Of a DNA stretch of 34,519 nucleotides, positions 29,436 to 34,519 are shown piece by piece. Numbering within the stretch: the first letter of the stretch is position 1; each line of letters starts with the position of its first letter. Both the position numbers and the translations under genes were made by a program. The stretch comes from Anaerolineae bacterium (lineage in GTDB: Bacteria > Chloroflexota > Anaerolineae > J102). Below the pieces are notes generated by a model. That model was not told the origin of the DNA and did no database searches. It saw only the letters and a list, made by a program, of their open reading frames with translations. The stretch spans positions 1 to 34,519 of the forward strand of contig JALWZT010000333.1 of the NCBI GenBank assembly GCA_027002405.1, in the 5' to 3' direction.

Positions 29436-29453
29436 AAACCTCCAAAATGGAGG
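29436..29453 (-). terminator. Weak hairpin terminator after the membrane-protein gene
   Basis: CCTCCA-TTT-TGGAGG followed by TTTGTG on the minus strand lies 10 bp after the stop at 29464. It separates that unit from the atp promoter. Confidence 0.5.
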
Positions 29454-29463
29454 GCAACATACA

Positions 29464-29931
29464 CTACTCGGCCAGAGCCTGGGCCACGCCTCCCCCGAGC
29501 ATCCCCACCACCCCACCGAAAAACCAGGCCCCACCACAGAACAACACGGCAAAAAACACACTCCCGCCTACCGTGTTCATTTGCATCACATCCACGCCCA
29601 GAGAAAGCAGATAGGTGACGATGGGACGAGGCAGAAGCAGCAACCCTTCGATCTGATTCCCTGCCAGCTTAAACGCCAGAGGCGCCAGGAAAATATTCGC
29701 AACCCCATCCATCAGGCCCGCGATAACCCCTGCCGCCATGCCCGCGGCCACGCCACCCGACCCCGCCCCCTGGGCGATGGCAATGCGCCCGGCCAGATAC
29801 CCGGCCACGGCCCAGGCCAAAATCCGCAAGGGGAAAGCAAAAAAGCCGCAAATGGGGATGATCCCCAAAACTGAAAAAGCCACAGCCAGCAGACCGCCAG
29901 CCAAGCCTCCTCGAAAAATACCTCGGGACAT
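29464..29931 (-). CDS. Small multipass membrane protein of unknown function
   Basis: This 155-residue protein is dominated by Gly/Ala-rich membrane helices, about four or five (for example LAGGLLAVAFSVLGIIPICG, ILAWAVAGYLAGRIAI, GGVAAGMAAGVIAGLMDGVA, TVGGSVFFAVLFCGGAWFFG). The glycine zippers resemble small DUF-type proteins common in Chloroflexota, but I do not recognise the family. It starts 24 bp after the M50 protease fusion on the same strand, so the two are probably co-transcribed. No ribosome site is evident. It could be a partner or substrate of the protease; nothing in the sequence proves it. Confidence 0.65.
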   Translation of the reverse strand: MSRGIFRGGLAGGLLAVAFSVLGIIPICGFFAFPLRILAWAVAGYLAGRIAIAQGAGSGGVAAGMAAGVIAGLMDGVANIFLAPLAFKLAGNQIEGLLLLPRPIVTYLLSLGVDVMQMNTVGGSVFFAVLFCGGAWFFGGVVGMLGGGVAQALAE

Positions 29932-29955
29932 AGCGCGAAATGTTTACGATGACAG

Positions 29956-31290
29956 CTACAAGTGGAAGAAAGAGAAAAACTGTTGAAAGCCCAAGGAAGC
30001 CATGATGGCCGCCTCGGAACTCAACGCGTCCATAATCAACCAGATCGATTGCCCCACCCAATCCCCAAAGGGGGTGTAGGCGAACAGCAAAAAGAAAAGA
30101 AAAATCCCCATTCCCCCCAGCATGTACGCGTATTGCAAAATGTGGGGAGGAAGCCAGGGTTCCAGGATACCAAAACCATCCAACCCAGGCCAGGGGATGA
30201 GATTCAGCACGAACGCGAAAATCTGGAAAAACGCCAGGAGTGCCAGCGCGGCCCAGAAAGACGCATGGGCCCGCAGGGCCATCTCATTCAGCCCCACCAC
30301 AAAAGGCAACAACAAAAGCAAACCAAAAAACAAGGTCATCAAAGGCCCGGCCGCAGAAACCGCGCTGCGCATCCAGGGTTTGCGGATCGCGCCCCGTTGA
30401 ATATACACCGCCCCCCCAGGCAATGGAATCCCTCCCAACAGCAAAAAGATGATAGGCAGAAGGATGCTCAACATGGGGTGCGTGTACTTCAGGGGATTCA
30501 ACGTGAGATACCCGTGATGCACCACACTCTCATCCCCGCCCCAGTAGGCCACCAGGGCATGCCCGAATTCATGCAACGACACCGCCAGCACCCATCCCAC
30601 CAACACAAAACCAAAGGTCAGCGCGTTGGGGTTTCCGATATTCAGGTACAACATGGCCCCCAGGCCCGCGAAGATAGCCACCAGCAACAAAAACACCGGG
30701 CTAATGGGCCATTCCCAATTTGAAGACCGGGCCGATGGTCGGGCAACAGGCCCCATCCCTCGCGTGCGTGGGACAGGCGCCCGTCGTGCGGGACGGGATG
30801 AGGCAGTTTCCGCGCGCAAGCGCCCGGCCCGAGTTCGAAACGTATCGGCATCGATCTCGAACTGCCGGAGGATCTCCCCGGCCTCGGTCTCTGGGCTCCG
30901 CAACATGCCCAAAATCAAAACCCGGGAATCGATGGCCGCGAGACCATACGCTTCCCCCTCGGCCACCGCCTCTGCCATGGCCTGGGCGCCATCCTCGGTC
31001 AGGGCAAAGCCGAAGAATTCCCCTCCGTAGGGCTCTTCCTGATTGGCCCCCAGCCGCACGTACGCCCATAGCCGGGTCTTCATCTGATCCAGCTTCAAGG
31101 GGAACTGCTCCAACACCTGCGTTCCCAAACTCCCGGGCGTTTCCAGAATCCCCAACAAAATGTGAAGGGAATTCAGCATGGTGTGGCCATGGCCCGCGGC
31201 AATGGCCCGAGCCGTGATCAACGCGTTCAAACCATCCTGAGCCAGCATCAAAGGCCGGCGTGACGTCTGGGAAGAAGAAACCTGGCTCAT
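29956..31290 (-). CDS. Clp N-terminal domain fused to an M50 (site-2-type) intramembrane protease
   Basis: The 444-residue protein begins with a Clp-N double repeat (about 13-160): NALITARAIAAGHGHTMLNS, HILLGILETPGS, then ALTEDGAQAMAEAVAEGEAY and DSRVLILGMLRSPETEAGEI. ClpA/ClpC use this domain to bind adaptors. A basic Pro/Arg/Ser linker (about 163-190) leads to a membrane zinc protease. HEFGH (240-244) lies in the second of about six helices, and the second motif NLIPWPGLDG (363-372, D371) provides the third ligand. The protein should therefore recognise something through the Clp-N domain and cut membrane proteins. No PDZ or CBS domain is present. A TATCCT hexamer lies 7 nt before the ATG and no ribosome site is seen. 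An alternative start at residue 15 cannot be excluded. Confidence 0.87.
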   Translation of the reverse strand: MSQVSSSQTSRRPLMLAQDGLNALITARAIAAGHGHTMLNSLHILLGILETPGSLGTQVLEQFPLKLDQMKTRLWAYVRLGANQEEPYGGEFFGFALTEDGAQAMAEAVAEGEAYGLAAIDSRVLILGMLRSPETEAGEILRQFEIDADTFRTRAGRLRAETASSRPARRAPVPRTRGMGPVARPSARSSNWEWPISPVFLLLVAIFAGLGAMLYLNIGNPNALTFGFVLVGWVLAVSLHEFGHALVAYWGGDESVVHHGYLTLNPLKYTHPMLSILLPIIFLLLGGIPLPGGAVYIQRGAIRKPWMRSAVSAAGPLMTLFFGLLLLLPFVVGLNEMALRAHASFWAALALLAFFQIFAFVLNLIPWPGLDGFGILEPWLPPHILQYAYMLGGMGIFLFFLLFAYTPFGDWVGQSIWLIMDALSSEAAIMASLGFQQFFSFFHL

Positions 31291-31297
31291 GCAGGCA

Positions 31298-31303
31298 AGG
31301 ATA
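31298..31303 (-). promoter_or_regulatory. Possible leaderless -10 hexamer (TATCCT) of the Clp-N/M50 gene
   Basis: TATCCT lies 7 nt upstream of the ATG at 31290 with no Shine-Dalgarno. The spacing is the same as at the kinase gene. Confidence 0.4.
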
Positions 31304-31333
31304 CCATAAACCTGCGGAAGAGGGAATTCTGCC

Positions 31334-31440
31334 GCTGTTCCGTAAAATAGGATTAGGATTAGGATTAGGATTAGGGATGCTTCGCTCCCTCCGGTCGCTC
31401 AGCATGACGAACTTCTGCGTCAATCTGCGTTGCGAAGCAT
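31334..31440. repeat. AGGATT tandem words and single-arm GAGCGAAGC repeat
   Basis: CTGTTCCGTAAAATAGGATT starts a run of five 6-bp TAGGAT words (to about 31374), the same opening as the partial repeat at 9686. It passes directly into GATGCTTCGCTCCCTCCGGT and CGCTCAGCATGACG, one arm of the palindrome at 3510-3640. Two repeat families are thus joined in the 219-bp divergent gap between the M50 fusion and the epimerase. Confidence 0.75.
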
Positions 31441-31494
31441 CTGAGGCATCAGCGTCCCCATTCTCTTTACTTGGCTTCCCCTTCATCCCTGGAT

Positions 31495-31500
31495 TACAAT
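31495..31500 (+). promoter_or_regulatory. -10 hexamer (TACAAT) of the epimerase gene
   Basis: TACAAT lies 9 nt before the ATG at 31510, with a weak TTGGCT 18 bp upstream. Transcription would start at or within a few bases of the ATG. Confidence 0.45.
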
Positions 31501-31509
31501 ACCCAGGTT

Positions 31510-32559
31510 ATGGACTACCTGCGTTTTTATCAGCAACGCCCGGTGCTCATCACCGGCGGCATGGGCTTCATCGGCTCGAACCTGGCCCATCGTCTCGTGG
31601 CATTGGGGGCCAAGGTGACCCTCATCGATAACCTCCTCCCCGACACCGGCTGGCACCCCGCCAACATCGCGGACCTGCAAGGCCGGGTGCGGCTCATCAT
31701 CGGCGATATCGGTCACCCCGAAACCGCCCGAGACGCGGTGATGGGACAAGCCGTCATCTTCAACCTGGCGGGCTCCATCAGCCACATCGACTCCATGCGT
31801 CACCCCCTCATGGACCTGGAGGCCAACGCCCGGGCCCATCTGGTCCTGCTGGAAGCCGTGCGCCAGTACAACCCGCAAGCCGTGGTCATCTATGCCGGCA
31901 CCCGACAACAGTATGGCACCCCCCAATATCTGCCCGTGGATGAAGCCCACCGCAACCTGCCCAACGACATCAATGGCATCAACAAACTCGCGGGGGAATG
32001 GTACCACCGGGTGTACCACCGGGCCTACGACATCAAAACCTGTTCCTTGCGCCTGACCAACACCTACGGCCCCCGCCAACTGATCCGCCATCCCCGCCAG
32101 GGCTTCATCGGCTGGTTTGTGCGCCAGGCCATCCTGGGCGAAACCATCACCGTGTTCGGGGATGGTCAACAACGCCGGGATCTGGTAGAAATCACCGATG
32201 TGGTGGATGCCTTCCTGCGGGCCGGGGCCAACCCCCAGGCCTGGGGCCATGTGTTCAACCTGGGCAGCGAGCCCGCCACCCTGCTGGAGATCGCGGAACT
32301 ATGCGTGGCCATCGCGGGTTGCGGCCGGGTCACCCTCGCCCCCTGGCCCGAAGAACGGGCCCGCATCGATATCGGTGACGTCTATTGCAGCTACCAACGG
32401 GCCCGGGAAACCCTGGGCTGGGAGCCCAAAACCCCCTTGCGCCCGGGCCTGCAACGCATGATCGACTTCTACCAACGCCACGCCGAGGTTTACCTGACGC
32501 CTGCTATGGAAATAGGATTCGGATCAGGATTAGGATTGAGGTCGTCAGGCCGACGTTGA
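31510..32559 (+). CDS. NAD-dependent epimerase/dehydratase (extended SDR)
   Basis: This 349-residue nucleotide-sugar enzyme has the Rossmann motif GGMGFIGS (about 16-23), a D-pair in LIDNLL and GDIGH for NAD binding, and typical strings YAGTRQQYGTPQY, LRLTNTYGPRQL, GFIGWFVRQA and FGDGQQRRDLVEITDVVDA. The usual YxxxK active site appears as NGINK in DINGINKLAGEWYHRVY: the lysine is kept but the tyrosine position is Asn. I recall the GINKLAGE variant from a whole SDR subgroup, so it is probably not a mutation. The substrate is unknown. ATG 31510 starts the conserved part. The last 14 or so residues (EIGFGSGLGLRSSGRR region) are translated from the composite repeat that begins at 32510, so the original C-terminus has been replaced. 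Confidence 0.88.
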   Translation: MDYLRFYQQRPVLITGGMGFIGSNLAHRLVALGAKVTLIDNLLPDTGWHPANIADLQGRVRLIIGDIGHPETARDAVMGQAVIFNLAGSISHIDSMRHPLMDLEANARAHLVLLEAVRQYNPQAVVIYAGTRQQYGTPQYLPVDEAHRNLPNDINGINKLAGEWYHRVYHRAYDIKTCSLRLTNTYGPRQLIRHPRQGFIGWFVRQAILGETITVFGDGQQRRDLVEITDVVDAFLRAGANPQAWGHVFNLGSEPATLLEIAELCVAIAGCGRVTLAPWPEERARIDIGDVYCSYQRARETLGWEPKTPLRPGLQRMIDFYQRHAEVYLTPAMEIGFGSGLGLRSSGRR

Positions 32560-32711
32560 GCGAGACGGCAACGGACGTGATGCGTGAAAGCGTGAAACGT
32601 GAGGTCATTACGCATCACGCATTACGCATCACGTACTCGGCTTCCCGCGCCAGCCTGGCCGCGAGGCGTTTTCATCCGTATCGGCGAACTGCCGTTCGTG
32701 ATGACTGCTTT
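32510..32711 (+). repeat. Composite repeat of about 200 bp, copy 2
   Basis: The left block starts AAATAGGATTCGGATCAGGA, followed by TTAGGATTGAGGTCGTCAGG and CCGACGTTGAGCGAG. The centre is an imperfect palindrome of GTGATGCGTGAAA / TTACGCATCACGCAT words. The right block starts CGGCTTCCCGCGCCAGCCTG and ends CGTTCGTGATGACTGCTTT. The first 50 bp overlap the end of the epimerase gene. Flanks match copy 1 at 17648-17848 almost base for base, but the centre uses different words. Confidence 0.92.
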
Positions 32712-32914
32712 GAAAATAGCATGATCGTCGGCTGCGGAAGGATCGCCAGGCCGACGTTGGGCGAGGCTGCAACGGGCGTGATGCGTGAAACGTAAAACGT
32801 GAGAGCCTTACGCATCACGCATCACGTTTCACGACCGCCAGCCTGGCCGCGAAGCGCTTTCATTCGTATCGGCGAATAGCCGTTCGTGGCGCTACATCCT
32901 CTCTTCATCCCCCC
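32712..32914 (+). repeat. Composite repeat copy 3 (tandem, diverged) and spacer before the amidohydrolase
   Basis: From about 32738 the sequence repeats the same layout: GATCGCCAGGCCGACGTTGG, a palindrome of GATGCGTGAAACGTAAAACG / TTACGCATCACGCATCACGT words, then CGCCAGCCTGGCCGCGAAGC and CGGCGAATAGCCGTTCGTGG (ending about 32889). The first AGGATT words are missing. The last 25 bp before the amidohydrolase ATG hold no clear promoter or ribosome site. Confidence 0.85.
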
Positions 32915-34519
32915 ATGCCCGACCTCATCCTCCACCACGCCCGCATCTACACCCAATGGCCCGACCAGCCCTGGGCCCAGGCCATTGCTATCCAAAAGGG
33001 CCGTATCATCGCCCTCGGTGACAACGACACCATCCTGGCCCTGGCCCGACCTCACACCCGCCGTTTCCACGGCCAGGGCCGGCTCGCGCTCCCTGCCTTC
33101 ACCGACGCCCACATCCATCTCTTCGATCTGGCCCGGCGCCGCGGGCAGGTCGCGCTCTACGACGCGACCAGCCTGGAAGACATGCTGGCCCGGGTGCGCG
33201 CTCACGCCCGTCAGCTCCCCCCCGATGCCTGGGTCCTGGGCTATGGCTGGAACGAAAGCACCTGGCCCGAGCGGCGTTTCCCCACCCGCCACGATTTGGA
33301 CGCTGTCACCGGCGGTCGGCCCGCGGTCCTCTGGCGCACCGATCTGCACGCGGCCGTGGCCAACAGCGAAGCCCTGCGCCGCGCGGGCATCCACGCCCAC
33401 ACGCCCGATCCCCCCTCCGGCGTCATCGACCGGGACGAACGCGGCCAGCCCACGGGCGTGCTGCGTGAACTCGCCATCAACCTGGTGCGCCAGGTCATCC
33501 CGCCCATGACCGAAGCCCAGGCCGCGGCCAATTTGCAAGCTGTAGCCCGGGACCTCCATGCCCTGGGCGTCGTCGCGGCCCACGACCAGCGCATGAAGGA
33601 CCATACGGAAGAAGGCCCCGAAGCCCTGCGCCTTTACCAGCGCCTGGCCGCACGAGGGGAACTGCCCCTGCGCATAAGCTGCAACCTGGAAGCCGCGCAT
33701 CTGGATGAGATCATCGAGCTGGGATTGCAGAGCGGCTTTGGGGATGCATGGGTGCGGTTCGGGCATGTGAAACTCTTCGCGGACGGCTCCCTGGGCGCAC
33801 GCACCGCCTGGATGTTGGCGCCCTATGAAAACGACCCCCACAACAGGGGCATGTTCCTCACCCCGCCCGAAGAAATGGCCGCCATCATCCAGAAAGCCCA
33901 TCGCCACGGCATCGCCATCTCCATCCACGCCATCGGCGACCGGGCCAATCGCACCGTCCTCGACATCTTCGCAGAAGCCATCGCCAGTGGCAGCGACGCG
34001 CCCCCTCTCATCCCCCATCGCATCGAACACGTCCAGACCATCCAGCCCGAAGACCAGCCCCGGCTGGCAAAGCTGAAGATCACCGCCTCGGTGCAGCCCA
34101 TCCATTGCACCGACGACATCCCCAACACCGACCGGCTGTGGGGCGCCCGCGGGCGCAACACCTATCCCTTCCGCAACCTGCTCAACGCCCGCACCTTGCT
34201 CGCCTTTGGCTCCGACGCGCCCGTAGCCAGCCCCAACCCCTGGTGGGGCATCCACGCCGCGGTCACCCGCCAGCGCCGGGACGGCACCCCTGCGGGCGGC
34301 TGGTATCCAGACCAGCGACTGACCGTACAGGAAGCTGTTTGGGCCTACACCCTGGGCCCGGCCGCGGCCATGGGCCAGGCCCACCAGCAAGGCCGCCTCG
34401 CACCCGGCTACCTGGCCGACCTCATCCTGCTGGACCGGGACATCTTCACCATCCCACCCCACGACCTCCCCCACACCCGCGTCCTCCTCACCCTCCTGGG
34501 CGGCGAGCCCGTCCATGAA
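32915..34519 (+). CDS. YtcJ-like metal-dependent amidohydrolase, 3' end outside the window
   Basis: The reading frame is open for 535 codons from ATG 32915 to the window edge. It belongs to the amidohydrolase superfamily (Amidohydro_3, YtcJ group). An N-terminal beta sandwich is followed by a TIM barrel with DAHIHL (H66, H68), HVKLFADGSLGAR (K286, possible carboxylated lysine), SIHAIGD (H338), HRIEHVQ (H368, H372) and FGSDAP (D434). These are the expected metal ligands and catalytic Asp. The C-terminal GYLADLILLDRDIF is the usual return to the sandwich domain, so only a few residues are probably missing. The family hydrolyses C-N bonds in varied substrates, and this one's substrate cannot be told. 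No Shine-Dalgarno is visible. It follows two tandem repeats. Confidence 0.92.
   Translation, partial: MPDLILHHARIYTQWPDQPWAQAIAIQKGRIIALGDNDTILALARPHTRRFHGQGRLALPAFTDAHIHLFDLARRRGQVALYDATSLEDMLARVRAHARQLPPDAWVLGYGWNESTWPERRFPTRHDLDAVTGGRPAVLWRTDLHAAVANSEALRRAGIHAHTPDPPSGVIDRDERGQPTGVLRELAINLVRQVIPPMTEAQAAANLQAVARDLHALGVVAAHDQRMKDHTEEGPEALRLYQRLAARGELPLRISCNLEAAHLDEIIELGLQSGFGDAWVRFGHVKLFADGSLGARTAWMLAPYENDPHNRGMFLTPPEEMAAIIQKAHRHGIAISIHAIGDRANRTVLDIFAEAIASGSDAPPLIPHRIEHVQTIQPEDQPRLAKLKITASVQPIHCTDDIPNTDRLWGARGRNTYPFRNLLNARTLLAFGSDAPVASPNPWWGIHAAVTRQRRDGTPAGGWYPDQRLTVQEAVWAYTLGPAAAMGQAHQQGRLAPGYLADLILLDRDIFTIPPHDLPHTRVLLTLLGGEPVHE

Noticed and set aside
31260-31631. Frame encoding a GLGLGLGLG run
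   Set aside because: The run is simply the AGGATT tandem words read in one frame; the true gene starts at 31510.
32822-34516. 564-codon open frame antisense to the amidohydrolase
   Set aside because: The plus strand has an amidohydrolase with every metal ligand, while the antisense frame is Gly/Val-rich shadow sequence running through the composite repeat.

Overview
The window is GC-rich bacterial DNA, most likely from a member of the Chloroflexota (Anaerolineae or Ardenticatenia-like). That placement is an inference. It rests on the style of the proteins (propeller sensors, short PIN/RelE/AbrB modules, an ATP synthase a subunit with a long soluble insert) and on intergenic gaps packed with palindromic low-complexity repeats. 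No rRNA, tRNA, CRISPR array or intact transposase gene was found. Both ends of the window cut a gene.

Layout. (1) 1-3151, minus strand: ftsH followed by a membrane-anchored Ser/Thr kinase cut by the window start. (2) 3.2-7.6 kb, plus: a 1050-residue fusion of signal peptide, beta-propellers, membrane segment and P-loop ATPase, then a small methyltransferase. (3) 7.7-11.1 kb, plus: a LiaF-like membrane protein, a NarL-type histidine kinase and its likely response regulator. Kinase and regulator are separated by about 0.95 kb of repeats, a gene relic, an antitoxin gene and a non-autonomous mobile element. (4) 11.1-12.8 kb, minus: three toxin-antitoxin loci, one with a truncated PIN toxin. (5) 13.0-15.7 kb, plus: aconitase. 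(6) 16.0-19.1 kb, minus: a cytochrome c lipoprotein, an orphan antitoxin with a PIN relic next to it, a repeat field and an aminotransferase. (7) 19.4-20.5 kb, plus: an orphan ABC ATPase. (8) 20.5-29.3 kb, minus: mreB, and beyond a terminator the full F-type ATP synthase operon (atpI/Z-like, B, E, F, H, A, G, D, C). (9) 29.5-31.3 kb, minus: a Clp N-domain fused to an M50 intramembrane protease, plus a small membrane protein. (10) 31.5-34.5 kb, plus: an extended SDR epimerase, two tandem repeat elements, and a YtcJ-like amidohydrolase cut by the window end.

How the genes work together. The ATP synthase operon, aconitase and cytochrome c point to a respiring organism. FtsH, the M50 fusion, the LiaF-like three-component set, MreB and the Ser/Thr kinase are envelope and membrane quality-control functions.

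The most unusual content is the non-coding DNA. Two elements have identical 10-bp terminal inverted repeats (GTAACTATAC) and perfect 8-bp target duplications (AGAAAATC; GTAGCAAG). They are therefore real transposed MITEs whose cargo is a hairpin built of roughly 7-bp words. A second, composite repeat of about 200 bp occurs in three copies. Its flanks are nearly constant, while its central palindrome is made of different words in each copy. A third family has long imperfect terminal repeats around GAGCGAAGC-type arms. Several of these repeats start exactly at stop codons, and three sit at successive junctions inside the atp operon.
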